Under the pieces are notes generated by a model, which did not search any database, was not told the origin of the DNA, and saw only the letters and a program-made list of their open reading frames with translations. From Ralstonia pickettii DTP0602 (GTDB lineage: Bacteria; Pseudomonadota; Gammaproteobacteria; Burkholderiales; Burkholderiaceae), in NCBI GenBank assembly GCA_000471925.1, contig CP006667.1, positions 1,612,001 to 1,676,000 of the forward strand: a stretch of 64,000 nucleotides of DNA, read 5' to 3'. The position numbers and the translations under genes are program-made. Positions 10,701 to 19,423 of the stretch are shown piece by piece. Every line of letters begins with the position of its first letter. Within the stretch, counting starts at the first letter, position 1.

Positions 10701-11138
10701 ATGAACCAGTTCAAAGGGCCCCTGACCCATATCCCCTTCCTCGCCGACCTCGGCGTGACCTGCAGCCTGGCTGAAGGCGGGTGCAGCGAGATCGCGCTGC
10801 CGATCCTCAAGCGTCACGAGAACAGCTGGGACATGGCGCACGGCGGCGTGATCATGACGCTGCTCGACGTGGCCATGGCCGTGGCCGGCCGCAGTGCCGA
10901 CGCGGACGGGCGCGGCGTGGTCACCATCGAGATGAAGACCAGCTTTATGGCGCCCGGGCGCGGCACGCTGACCGCGCGCGGCACCACCGTGCATCGCACC
11001 ACCACCATGGTGTTCTGCGAAGGCGAGATCGTCGACGCCGACGGCAAGACCGTGGCGCGCGCGTCGGGCACCTTCAAGTACATCCGGCGCATGCCGCCGC
11101 AGCGTCCGGGCGAGACCGATACCGGCGCCGACGGCTGA
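10701..11138 (+). CDS. PaaI-family hotdog thioesterase
   Basis: A 145-residue hotdog-fold acyl-CoA thioesterase with the family motif HGGVIMTLLDVAMA (about residues 50-63). Such enzymes release CoA from stalled acyl-CoAs. The start at 10701 is chosen because the homologous segment begins with MNQFKGPLTHIPF; a longer in-frame start at 10614 would add 29 unlike residues. It lies on the same strand as the beta-oxidation genes, 110 nt after the SDR. Confidence 0.85.
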   Translation: MNQFKGPLTHIPFLADLGVTCSLAEGGCSEIALPILKRHENSWDMAHGGVIMTLLDVAMAVAGRSADADGRGVVTIEMKTSFMAPGRGTLTARGTTVHRTTTMVFCEGEIVDADGKTVARASGTFKYIRRMPPQRPGETDTGADG

Positions 11139-11244
11139 GCGCCGGCAAGACGAAAGTACGCGGGGCGGCGCTGCCGCCCCCCCGCCTTGCAGTATCCAGG
11201 CAGTTTCCATGCTGTTTCCACATTCCTAATGGAAGGAACCGATC

Positions 11245-12255
11245 ATGTCCAATACGTTCAAGCGCATCGTCCTGGCCTCGCGTCCCGAGGGCGCGGTAAC
11301 GCCGGCCAATTTCCGGCTGGAAGAAGTGCCCGTGCCGCAGATCGCCGACGGCCAGGTGCTGGTGCGCAACCACTACCTGTCGCTGGATCCGTATATGCGC
11401 GGCCGCATGAACGACAGCAAGTCCTACGCCGCGCCGCAGCCGCTCAATGAAGTGATGATCGGCGGCACCGTGGGCGAGGTGGTGGAAAGCAAGAACAGCA
11501 AGTTCAAGCCGGGCGACAAGGTGGTCGGCATGTTCGGCTGGCAGGAAATGGGCGTCAGCGACGGCACCGGCCTGCAGCAGGTCGATACCACGCATATCCC
11601 GCTGTCGGCCTACCTGGGTTCGGTCGGCATGCCGGGTGTGACCGCCTGGTACGGGCTGAACAAGATCATCATGCCCAAGCCGGGCAAGACCATCGCCGTG
11701 AGCGCCGCATCGGGCGCGGTTGGCAGCGTGGTCGGGCAGCTCGCCAAGCTGGCCGGCTGCCGCGCGGTCGGTTTTGCAGGCGGCAAGGACAAATGCGATT
11801 ACGTAGTCAACGAGCTGGGCTTCGATGCCTGCATCGACTACAAGGCGGCGAAGGATCCCAAGGAGCTCTACACGATGCTCAAGGAGGCCACGCCCGACGG
11901 CATTGACGGCTATTTCGAGAACGTCGGCGGCGATATCCTGGATGCCGTGTTGATGCGCATGAACGCCTTCGGCCGCATCGCCATGTGCGGCATGATCGCG
12001 GGCTATGACGGCCAGCCGGTGCCGCTGAAGAACCCGCAGTTGATCCTGGTGTCGCGCCTGACCATCGAGGGCTTTATCGTGTCGGAGCACATGGAGGTCT
12101 GGCCGCAGGCGCTGAAGGAACTGGGCACCGCCGTCGCGCAGGGCAAGCTCAAGTTCCGCGAGAGCATTGCCGAAGGGCTGGCCAGCGCGCCGGAGGCCTT
12201 TATCGGCTTGCTCAAGGGCAAGAACTTCGGCAAGCAACTGGTCAAGCTGGCCTGA
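11245..12255 (+). CDS. NADP-dependent MDR-family oxidoreductase
   Basis: Zinc-free medium-chain reductase of the leukotriene B4 dehydrogenase/CurA group (336 residues). It probably reduces alpha,beta-unsaturated carbonyl compounds with NADPH. It has the family-specific N-terminus (SRPEGAVTPANF), the substrate-loop LGSVGMPGVTAWYGL and the nucleotide motif AASGAVGSVVGQLAK. No zinc-binding Cys cluster is seen. The ribosome site GGAAGGA precedes the ATG at 11245. In this operon it could handle unsaturated or branched acyl intermediates. Confidence 0.88.
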   Translation: MSNTFKRIVLASRPEGAVTPANFRLEEVPVPQIADGQVLVRNHYLSLDPYMRGRMNDSKSYAAPQPLNEVMIGGTVGEVVESKNSKFKPGDKVVGMFGWQEMGVSDGTGLQQVDTTHIPLSAYLGSVGMPGVTAWYGLNKIIMPKPGKTIAVSAASGAVGSVVGQLAKLAGCRAVGFAGGKDKCDYVVNELGFDACIDYKAAKDPKELYTMLKEATPDGIDGYFENVGGDILDAVLMRMNAFGRIAMCGMIAGYDGQPVPLKNPQLILVSRLTIEGFIVSEHMEVWPQALKELGTAVAQGKLKFRESIAEGLASAPEAFIGLLKGKNFGKQLVKLA

Positions 12256-12346
12256 GCGGTTTGAGTGAAGGGCCGGCGGCGCGCCTGCGGGCGTGCTGCC
12301 GGCCACGCAGTTCATGACAACGCAGGCAGAACAAGAGGAGACACCC

Positions 12347-13189
12347 ATGAACGCCCCGCAAGTCACTGAGCGCGCCGACGAGATCGGCGCCGGCCTGTCC
12401 GAAGAGGTCAAGGCCCGCTACCGCAACCTGCCGCGCCCGCCGCAATTCGCCACCGCCGCCGAGGAGCGCCTGCACCGCAAGCAGCGCCTGGCCGCGGCCT
12501 TCCGCTTGTTCTCGAAGTTCGGTTTCGACGAGGGCGTTGCCGGCCATATCACCGCGCGCGACCCGGAATTCACCGACACCTTCTGGGTCAATCCCTTCGG
12601 CGTGCATTTCAGCCAGGTCAAGGTGTCGAACCTGATCCGCTGCGATCACCACGGCGACGTGGTGGAGGGCGATTACCCGGTCAACGCCGCGGCCTTCGCC
12701 ATTCATTCGCGCGTGCACCAGACCCACCCCGACGCGGTGGCTGCGGCGCACTCGCACAGCACCTATGGCCGCGCCTGGTCCACGCTGGGCCGCCCGCTCG
12801 ATCCGCTGACGCAGGACGTGTGCGCGTTCTACAACGACCATGCGCTCTATGACGACTTCGGCGGCGTGGTGGTGGAGCTGGACGAAGGCCAGCGCATCGC
12901 CAACGCGCTTGGCCAGAACAAGGCCGCGATCCTGCAGAACCACGGCCTGCTGACGGTCGGCAAGACCGTGGACGAGGCGGCGTGGTGGTTTATCACGATG
13001 GAGCGTTCGTGCCAGGTGCAGCTGCTGGCCGAAGCCGCCGCCGCGCGTACGCAGGCACCGCTGAAGATGATCTCCGACGCGGCCGCGCGCCAGTCTTATT
13101 CGATCGTCGGCACGGCGCAGGCGGGCTGGTTCCAGTTCCAGCCGCTGTACGCCCGCATCGTCAAGGAACAGCCCGACCTGCTGGACTGA
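12347..13189 (+). CDS. Class II aldolase/adducin-family protein
   Basis: A 280-residue class II aldolase/adducin domain protein. The metal-site region AAHSHSTYGRAW and a later NHGLLTVGKT segment are conserved, so a divalent-metal active site is likely. The start at 12347 follows AGAGGAGA. The family includes sugar-phosphate aldolases and decarboxylases, but this subgroup is usually found beside acyl-CoA or SDR genes and its substrate is not established. The genes around it suggest retro-aldol cleavage or hydration of a hydroxy-acid intermediate, which is inference. Confidence 0.83.
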   Translation: MNAPQVTERADEIGAGLSEEVKARYRNLPRPPQFATAAEERLHRKQRLAAAFRLFSKFGFDEGVAGHITARDPEFTDTFWVNPFGVHFSQVKVSNLIRCDHHGDVVEGDYPVNAAAFAIHSRVHQTHPDAVAAAHSHSTYGRAWSTLGRPLDPLTQDVCAFYNDHALYDDFGGVVVELDEGQRIANALGQNKAAILQNHGLLTVGKTVDEAAWWFITMERSCQVQLLAEAAAARTQAPLKMISDAAARQSYSIVGTAQAGWFQFQPLYARIVKEQPDLLD

Positions 13190-13283
13190 GCTGACATCGC
13201 CCGGGCCAGAAGGAGTTGCCGCAACACGGCCGCCGACGCGCGGCCCTCCACGCAATCGTTCCACACACAGGGAGCTGGATCGC

Positions 13284-14219
13284 ATGGCCGACATCATTCT
13301 TCACCAGTACGCGACCTCGCCGTTCTCGGAAAAAATCCGCCTGCTGCTGGGCGCCAAGGCGCTGGCGTGGCAGGCCGTGGAAATCCCCGCCATCCTGCCC
13401 AAACCCGACCTGTTGGCGCTGACCGGCGGCTACCGCCGCACGCCGGTGATGCAGATTGGCGCTGACATCTATTGCGACACCGCGCTGATCTGCGAGGTGC
13501 TGGACGCGCTGGCGCCCACGCCGGCGCTGTTTCCGCCGGAACAGGCCGCCGCGGCGCGGCTGGCGGCCGCGTGGTTCGATACCGCGTTGTTCACCGCGTC
13601 GGTGACCTATGTGTTCCAGCCGGCCGGCGTCGCCAGCATGCTGGGGCACCTGTCACCGGCACAGATCCAGGCTTTCACCGCCGACCGCAAGGCCATGCGC
13701 GGCGATACCAATGCGCTGCGCATGCCGCTGGCCGAGGCGAGCGCGCTGCTGCACGAGACCTTCAGCCTCCTGGAAACGCAGTTCGCGGCCGGCATCGCGC
13801 ATGTGGCCGGGCCGGCGCTGTCGGTGGCGGACTTCTCGCTGTACCACAACCTCTGGTTTATCCGCCGCGCGGGCGCGCTGGCGCAGTTGCTCGAGGCGTA
13901 TCCGCGGCTGCAGGCCTGGTATGCGCGCATGAACACCTTCGGCCACGGCCGCCCGCACGTGATCGACAGCGAGGACGCCATTGCCGCGGCCCGCAGCGCC
14001 GACCCGGTGGCGCTGGAGCAAGGCGTGGTTGCCGATGGCGGGCTGGAGGCGGGCGACCCCGTCACTGTCACGCCCACCGACTACGCGCGCGACCCGGTAG
14101 CCGGCGTGCTGCTGTCCCTGACGGCGATCCGCGTCACGCTGCGCCGCCAGGACACGCGCGCGGGCGCGCTCAACGTGCATTTCCCGCGGCAGGGCTACCA
14201 GGTGCGGCGTGCCGCCTGA
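13284..14219 (+). CDS. Glutathione S-transferase family protein with C-terminal extension
   Basis: The N-terminus (HQYATSPFSEKIRLLLGAKAL) is a thioredoxin-like GST domain, with Ser/Pro at the usual glutathione-activation position. A helical GST C-terminal domain follows to about residue 230. At 311 residues the protein is some 80 residues longer than a typical GST. The extra segment is rich in acidic and hydrophobic residues and looks like a beta-rich add-on. It sits between the aldolase and an SDR in the same operon, suggesting detoxification or thiol-dependent isomerisation of an intermediate. Confidence 0.82.
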   Translation: MADIILHQYATSPFSEKIRLLLGAKALAWQAVEIPAILPKPDLLALTGGYRRTPVMQIGADIYCDTALICEVLDALAPTPALFPPEQAAAARLAAAWFDTALFTASVTYVFQPAGVASMLGHLSPAQIQAFTADRKAMRGDTNALRMPLAEASALLHETFSLLETQFAAGIAHVAGPALSVADFSLYHNLWFIRRAGALAQLLEAYPRLQAWYARMNTFGHGRPHVIDSEDAIAAARSADPVALEQGVVADGGLEAGDPVTVTPTDYARDPVAGVLLSLTAIRVTLRRQDTRAGALNVHFPRQGYQVRRAA

Positions 14220-14277
14220 GCGCGCGCCGCGCACCGCCCGCCGTTCCCACCACGATTCACGCGACAGGAAAGACGAC

Positions 14278-15180
14278 ATGAAGGATTTCTCCAACAAGGT
14301 GGCCGTGATCACCGGCGGCGCCTCGGGCTTTGGCAAGGAGTTCGCACGCATCGGCGCCGACCTCGGCATGAAGCTGGTGCTGGCCGACGTACAGGAAGAC
14401 GCGCTGGACACCACCGTGGCCGAGTTCAAGGCGCGCAACGTGCCGGTGATCGGCCTGCGCACCGACGTGTCCCGCGCCGACCAGGTGCAGGCGCTGGCCG
14501 ATGCCGCGATCGAGGCCTTCGGCGAGGTCAACCTGCTGTTCAACAACGCCGGCGTGGGTGCGGGCGGCTTGATCTGGGAGAACTCCGAGAAGGACTGGGA
14601 GTGGGTGATGGGCGTCAACCTCTACGGCGTGGTGCACGGCGTGCGCATCTTCACGCCGCTGATGCTGGCCGCCGCGGATAAAGATCCGTCGTATCAGGGC
14701 CATATCGTCAACACGGCATCCATGGCGGGCTTGCTCAATCCGCCGGCGATGGGCGTGTACAACGTGTCCAAGCACGCGGTGGTGTCGCTGTCGGAAACGC
14801 TGTACCAGGACCTCGGGCTGGTCACGGAGCAGGTGCGCTGCTCGGTGCTGTGCCCGTACTTCGTGCCCACCGGCATCAACCAGTCGCAACGCAACCGGCC
14901 CGCCGACCTGGCCAACCAGGCGCCGCCGACGCGCTCGCAGCTGGTGTCGCAGGCGCTGTCGGACAAGGCCGTCGGCTCCGGCAAGGTCACCGCGGCCGAG
15001 GTCGCGCAGAAGACCTTCGATGCCATCCGCGAAGAAAGCTTCTATATTTATTCCCACCCCCAGGCGCTGGCACCCGTGCGCCAGCGCTTCGAGGACATCG
15101 TCGGGCAGCGCAATCCCGGCGATCCGTTTGCCGACAAGCCCGAGGTCCGCGCGGGCCTGGTGGCCGCGTTGCGCGGCTGA
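14278..15180 (+). CDS. SDR-family oxidoreductase
   Basis: Second classical short-chain dehydrogenase of the run (300 residues). It carries the cofactor motif TGGASGFG, NNAGVG and the active-site YNVSK. The start at 14278 lies in the 3' flank of the GST stop with a GACAGGAAAGAC ribosome site. The longer C-terminus (after about residue 220) resembles SDRs annotated as 1-deoxy-11-beta-hydroxysteroid type, but substrate cannot be read. Its stop is 30 nt before the next start. Confidence 0.87.
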   Translation: MKDFSNKVAVITGGASGFGKEFARIGADLGMKLVLADVQEDALDTTVAEFKARNVPVIGLRTDVSRADQVQALADAAIEAFGEVNLLFNNAGVGAGGLIWENSEKDWEWVMGVNLYGVVHGVRIFTPLMLAAADKDPSYQGHIVNTASMAGLLNPPAMGVYNVSKHAVVSLSETLYQDLGLVTEQVRCSVLCPYFVPTGINQSQRNRPADLANQAPPTRSQLVSQALSDKAVGSGKVTAAEVAQKTFDAIREESFYIYSHPQALAPVRQRFEDIVGQRNPGDPFADKPEVRAGLVAALRG

Positions 15181-15210
15181 ATGCAACGCGACCAACGAGG
15201 AGGACCGCAT

Positions 15211-16152
15211 ATGGAGAACGCCATGGCCGCACCCGCCGCCGTGATCCGCCACCTGCAATACGCCAGCCTGCCCAACGGCAGCCGACTGCACTATGCCAGC
15301 GCGGGCGAGCGGGGCAAGCCATTGATGCTGTTCGTGCATGGCTTCCCTGAGTTCTGGTTTGAATGGGAAGCGCAGCTGGCCGAATTCGGGCGCACGCATT
15401 TTGCCGTGGCACCCGACCTGCGCGGCTATAACCTGTCGAGCAAGCCTGCCGCGGTCGAGGCCTACAAGCCGCGCCATATCGTCGAAGACCTGGTGCAGTT
15501 CGTCAGTGCCCTGGGCTATGACCAGGCCGTGGTGGTGGCGCATGACTGGGGCGGCGCGATCTGCTGGAACCTGGCGATCCAGTTCCCGCAACTGGTGCGG
15601 CAGCTTGTCATCGTCAATTCGCCGCATCCCTACCTGTTCGCCAAGGCGCTGGCCACGGATCCGGAGCAGCAGGCCGCTTCCGCCTACATGAACTGGCTGC
15701 GCAAGCCGGGCGCGGAAAAGGCACTGGCGGCCAACGACTTCGCGCTGCTGGACCGGATGCTGGCCGATGCCGACGGCAAACCTGCCGCATGGTTCACCGA
15801 CGAGACGCGGGCGAGGTACCACGCCGCCTGGTCCCAGCCCGGTGAGGACGGCGTCCATCCGCTTGCCGGCGGCGTCAATTTCTACCGCGCCTCGCCGATG
15901 CATCCGCCAGGCGAGGGCGAGCCGCCGCCCGACATTTCGCGCCTGGACCCGGCCGCCTTCGTCATCAAGGTGCCCACGCTGGTGATCTGGGGCGAGCGCG
16001 ACCGCGCGCTGCCCAAGTCGCTGCTGGACGGGCTGGGCGAGTTTGTGCACGACTTGCGCGTGGAACGCATTCCAGAGGGCAGCCATTGGGTGATCCACGA
16101 ACAGCCGGAGCGGGTCAACCTGTTAATCCGGAGCGCGCTGCCGGCTACGTAA
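15211..16152 (+). CDS. Alpha/beta hydrolase, epoxide hydrolase-like
   Basis: A 313-residue alpha/beta hydrolase. HGFPEFWFEW gives the oxyanion region, HDWGGAI contains an Asp nucleophile instead of Ser, and the charge-relay acid lies in VIWGERDRAL with His in GSHWVIHEQPE. Asp nucleophile plus HGFPE is diagnostic of epoxide hydrolases or haloalkane dehalogenases; two Tyr of the cap would decide. The start at 15211 follows a strong GAGGAGG; the ATG at 15181 lies directly after the previous stop and lacks one. Last gene of the run before a terminator. Confidence 0.86.
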   Translation: MENAMAAPAAVIRHLQYASLPNGSRLHYASAGERGKPLMLFVHGFPEFWFEWEAQLAEFGRTHFAVAPDLRGYNLSSKPAAVEAYKPRHIVEDLVQFVSALGYDQAVVVAHDWGGAICWNLAIQFPQLVRQLVIVNSPHPYLFAKALATDPEQQAASAYMNWLRKPGAEKALAANDFALLDRMLADADGKPAAWFTDETRARYHAAWSQPGEDGVHPLAGGVNFYRASPMHPPGEGEPPPDISRLDPAAFVIKVPTLVIWGERDRALPKSLLDGLGEFVHDLRVERIPEGSHWVIHEQPERVNLLIRSALPAT

Positions 16153-16171
16153 GACGTCCGCCAACCGCTAC

Positions 16172-16199
16172 AGCCCCGCCTTGATGGCAGGGCTTTTTG
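16172..16199 (+). terminator. Rho-independent terminator after the acyl-CoA operon
   Basis: AGCCCCGCC pairs with GGCAGGGCT (one mismatch) around the loop TTGAT, followed by TTTTTGTT. It lies 20 nt after the hydrolase stop. Confidence 0.7.
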
Positions 16200-16354
16200 T
16201 TGCCTGCCGCAGGGCGGACAGGTGCGATTTGCGTCCCATGCATACCCATACGCACGCGATGCGCAGGTGGCGTAACGTCAACCCAAGGGCGCGCACATCT
16301 GCCCAAAGACGTCTGAAGCATTTACTGAATAATCAGTACGAGACCGGTTCTTTA
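16200..16354. other. Non-coding flank left of the IS element
   Basis: About 155 nt between the operon terminator and the left inverted repeat. No reading frame with coding character is seen. The sequence is probably the remnant of the original intergenic region into which the element inserted. Confidence 0.4.
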
Positions 16355-16472
16355 TTAAGCCGAAGTTCCATGGTGACGCCGCCGCTGCGGCGTCGCGAAG
16401 CCCTTTTCCTGATTGAGGAATCGGCTCATCGGGGGGCGTTCGATGCCCTCATTTTGTAGTCACTAAAAGTTC

Positions 16473-16500
16473 TTGACATTGGCGGGTTTTCTCCTATTCT
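16473..16500 (+). promoter_or_regulatory. Sigma-70 promoter of the transposase
   Basis: TTGACA (16473-16478) and TATTCT (16495-16500) are spaced by 16 nt. The transposase ATG follows only 7 nt after the -10 box, so the transcript would be leaderless or nearly so. Confidence 0.65.
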
Positions 16501-16507
16501 GCTGGCT

Positions 16508-18244
16508 ATGCCAGCCCGAAACGGAACCGCTCACGTCGTTACGACGACCCGCAAGTACAAGGACCAGATCTATCGCACCCACCTGTTGCGGCGCAGTTAC
16601 CGCGAGGACGGCGTGGTCAAGAACGAGACGCTGGGCAACCTGTCCCACTTGCCCGAGGCACTGATCGAGATCATCCGCCGCTCACTCAAGGGCGAGACCT
16701 TCGTGCCGCTGGGCGAGGCGTTCGAGGTGACACGCTCGCGCGCTCACGGCCACGTGCAGGCGGTGGCCACGGCCATGCAGCGTCTGGGCTTTGCCTCGCT
16801 GATCGCCTCCAAGCCCTCGCGCGAGCGCGACCTGGTGCTGGCGATGGTGGCCGCGCGCATCGCGGCGCCGCACACGAAGCTGGCCACCACGCGCTGGTGG
16901 CACACCAGCACCCTGGCGGAGGACTTCGGCGTGACCGAGGCCAACGAGAACGACCTGTACGCGGCAATGGACTGGCTGCTCGCGCGCCAGGGCACAATCC
17001 AGAAGAAGCTCGCCGCGCGCCACTTGAGCGCCGGTGGCCTGGTGCTGTATGACCTGAGCTCCAGCTACTTCGAGGGCAGCACCTGCCCGCTGGCCAAGCT
17101 TGGCTACAGCCGCGATGGCAAGAAGGGGCTGCTACAGGTCAACTACGGCTTGCTCACCGATGCGCGCGGCTGCCCAGTGGCGGTGTCGGTGCATGAGGGC
17201 AACGTGGCCGACAGCCAGACCTTCATGCCCGAGGTGCGGCGCCTGCAAGAGGAATTTGGTCTCTCCCGATTGGTCATGGTGGGCGATCGCGGCATGATCT
17301 CCAGCAAGGCCATCGACCAGATGCGCGAAGGCGGTGACCTGGGCTGGATCACCGCGCTCAAGAGCGCCTCGATCCGCCCGCTGCTCGAGCAAGGGCAACT
17401 GCAGCTTGGCCTGTTCGACGAGCGCAATCTGCTGGAGCTGAGTTCACCGGACTATCCGGGCGAGCGGCTGGTGGCGTGCCGCAATCCGGAACTGGCCAGG
17501 CTACGTGCCCACAAGCGAGAAGAGTTGCTGGCGGCCACCGAGGCGTGCCTGCAGCCGATCGTTGCCCGCGTGCAGGCGGGCAAGCTTGCCGGGCGCGATC
17601 AGATCGGCCTGCGCGTGGGCAAGGTGATCGACAAGTACAAGGTGGCCAAGCACTTTGCGCTGAGCATCGACGACGCGGCCTTCACGTTCAGCCGCAACAG
17701 CGAGGGCATCGCCCGCGAGGCGGCGCTCGACGGCCTCTACATCATCCGCACTTCGGTGAGTGCGGCGCAGATGGACTCGGCCGAGTGCGTGCGCAACTAC
17801 AAGGCGCTGGCCAACGTGGAGCGCGCGTTCCGTTCGCTAAAAACGGTGGACCTGAAGGTGCGGCCAATCCATCACCGCACGGCCGATCGGGTGCGTGCGC
17901 ATATCCTGCTGTGCATGCTGGCCTACTACGTCGAATGGCACATGCGTGAGGCTTGGCGCGAACTGATGTTCGCCGACCCGGATCAGGCCGCCAAGGCCAC
18001 GCGTGATCCGGTGGCGCCTGCCGTGCGCTCTGCGGCAGCGCTGGCCAAGGCGGCGCGCCACACACTTGACGACGGCACGCCCGTGCACAGCTTCTCGAGC
18101 TTGATGGCCGAACTCGCCACGATCGTGCGTAACACCTGCCGCACACCCAGCGCTGGCGCTGAAGTGCCGACGTTCGAACTCGTCACCACGGCAAACGCGA
18201 AACAGAAGCAGGCTCTGGAATTGCTTCAGCAAATCCGCGTGTAG
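16508..18244 (+). CDS. IS1634-type DDE transposase
   Basis: A 578-residue transposase with an IS1634-like N-terminus (YRTHLLRRSYREDGVVKNETLGNLSHLP, positions about 22-49) and DDE_Tnp_1 catalytic core. Candidate catalytic residues are Asp182 (LYDLSSSYFEG), Asp260 (VGDRGM) and Glu438 (NVERAFRSLK), the last in a YREK-like context. The frame is intact, so the element may still be active. No ribosome site precedes the ATG at 16508, consistent with leaderless translation from the promoter at 16473-16500. Confidence 0.88.
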   Translation: MPARNGTAHVVTTTRKYKDQIYRTHLLRRSYREDGVVKNETLGNLSHLPEALIEIIRRSLKGETFVPLGEAFEVTRSRAHGHVQAVATAMQRLGFASLIASKPSRERDLVLAMVAARIAAPHTKLATTRWWHTSTLAEDFGVTEANENDLYAAMDWLLARQGTIQKKLAARHLSAGGLVLYDLSSSYFEGSTCPLAKLGYSRDGKKGLLQVNYGLLTDARGCPVAVSVHEGNVADSQTFMPEVRRLQEEFGLSRLVMVGDRGMISSKAIDQMREGGDLGWITALKSASIRPLLEQGQLQLGLFDERNLLELSSPDYPGERLVACRNPELARLRAHKREELLAATEACLQPIVARVQAGKLAGRDQIGLRVGKVIDKYKVAKHFALSIDDAAFTFSRNSEGIAREAALDGLYIIRTSVSAAQMDSAECVRNYKALANVERAFRSLKTVDLKVRPIHHRTADRVRAHILLCMLAYYVEWHMREAWRELMFADPDQAAKATRDPVAPAVRSAAALAKAARHTLDDGTPVHSFSSLMAELATIVRNTCRTPSAGAEVPTFELVTTANAKQKQALELLQQIRV

Positions 18245-18344
18245 ACAGAAACTGGAACCCTGGGAATCACGATAAGTGCCTGTCGCAAAAGGGGAAACTC
18301 GCCCAGGCGGCTGGTGAACTTCGGATTAAGGGCTGGCTTCCGTC

Positions 18345-18546
18345 TAAGCATCCGGTAGATGCCGACGCGGTTGCCGTAGTCGCGCAGCGTGAAATGGCGC
18401 AGGTCCGGATACGGCATGGTCATGTTGCCCGGCGCCACCACCGGCCTGCCCGTCGGGTTCAGCGGGAAGAACTGCAGGCTCACGTTCACCCACAGCGCCA
18501 GCTTCCTGCCGCCCGGCCATCGGACCGGCGCGCGGCTTGCCAGCAT
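18345..18546 (-). pseudogene. Polysaccharide-deacetylase gene, N-terminal fragment (inverted piece)
   Basis: On the minus strand this encodes the typical start of a polysaccharide/chitin deacetylase-like protein: RWPGGRKLALWVNVSLQFFPLNP, then MPYPDLRHFTLRDYGNRVGIYRML (in positions 18520-18347). The homology stops at about 18345, after which the frame runs into non-homologous sequence toward the IS right end. The continuation of the same protein is found on the opposite strand at 18550, so the gene has been broken by an inversion. Confidence 0.75.
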
Positions 18547-18549
18547 CGG

Positions 18550-18620
18550 CTGCGTGCCTTCGACCGCTATGGCGTGCGCCCGACCTTTGCCGTCAATACG
18601 CGGCTGGCGCAGCGGTATCC
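18550..18620 (+). pseudogene. Polysaccharide-deacetylase gene, internal fragment
   Basis: Plus-strand frame encodes LRAFDRYGVRPTFAVN followed by TRLAQRYP, the segment expected directly after YRML in deacetylases of this family. Homology ends at about 18618, where it is fused to a porin fragment. Together with 18345-18546 it shows that the two pieces were once contiguous in one orientation. Confidence 0.7.
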
Positions 18621-19382
18621 AACCCCGGCGACATGGATAACCTGAACAACTCCAACCGCGTCAACAACGCGATCAAGTACCGCAGCCAGAACTACGGTGG
18701 CTTCAGCTTTGGCGGGGTCTACAGCCTGGGCGGCGTGGCCGGGTAGCCGGCGCGTAACCAGATATGGTCGCTGGGTGCCGGCTACGGCAGTGGCCCGCTG
18801 CAGCTTGGCATCGGTTACCTGAACGTAAAGAACCCCAACACGTCGTTCTACGGCACCGGCGTCACCGCCAATACCACCGGCTCGGCACCGCTGAACACGC
18901 TGACCAATATCGGCTCGCCGGTGCTGTCGGGCTATGCGTCGGCGCGGTCGGAGGAAGTGTTTGCCGCGGGCGCGGCCTACAGCTTCGGCGCTGCCACGGT
19001 GGGCACCACATACTCGAACACACGCTTCAAGGATGTGGGCGATTTGTCGTCCGGCCCGAATCCCTTTGGCAACCGCGGCACCGCCACCTTCAACAACGTG
19101 GATTTGAGCTTCAAGTACCAGCGGACGCCGGCCCTGCTGACGGGCGTGGCGGCCGATTACGCGAAGGGCAGCGGCATCCATGACGCGAGCTACCGTCAGT
19201 TCGTGTTGGGTGCGGACTACAACCTGTCAAAGCGCACCGACGCCTACCTGATGGCGATCTACCAGAAGGCATCGGGGACCGATTCCACCGGCCGCAGCGC
19301 GGTGGCCGCGATCAACGGCGTGCGCGCGTCGGCCGGTGACAGCCAGACGGTGTTCCGGGTGGGCCTGCGCCACAAGTTCTGA
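18621..19382 (+). pseudogene. Gram-negative porin, N-terminally truncated with internal stop
   Basis: Encodes the C-terminal two thirds of a Burkholderiales-type trimeric porin: DNLNNSNRVNNAIKYRS, NYGGFSFGGVYSLGGVAG, later YGSGPLQLGIGYLN, and the terminal beta-strand ending FRVGLRHKF with the outer-membrane Phe. The frame is continuous except for an in-frame TAG at 18744-18746 inside GVAG-stop-PARNQ, where intact porins usually have Ser. The signal peptide and roughly the first 110-130 residues are missing because of the junction at about 18620. The product cannot be a functional porin. Confidence 0.85.
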
Positions 19383-19423
19383 CGCAGCAGGGAGTGGCCG
19401 CGGGGCAGACCCCGCGGACCGCT

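Larger units (their letters stand above)
16355..18329 (+). mobile_element. IS1634-like insertion sequence, about 1.98 kb
   Basis: One large DDE transposase gene is bounded by a 14-nt inverted repeat, TTAAGCCGAAGTTC at 16355-16368 and its complement at 18316-18329 (13 of 14 match). The length fits the IS4/IS1634 group. No target-site duplication is visible: the 6 nt outside each end differ. That absence agrees with rearrangement after insertion, as the right flank is a scrambled gene. A 5' leader of 150 nt holds a stem-loop (16375-16394, 8-bp perfect stem) and the transposase promoter. Confidence 0.75.

Noticed and set aside
16481..18303. Alternative IS ends (GGCGGGTTTTC near 16481 and its weak complement near 18303)
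   Set aside because: Only about 12 of 18 positions match and the ends are asymmetric around the transposase; the 14-nt repeat at 16355/18316 is far better.
16355..18329. Target-site duplication of the IS
   Set aside because: Flanking bases on the two sides do not match at any nearby offset, so none is claimed.
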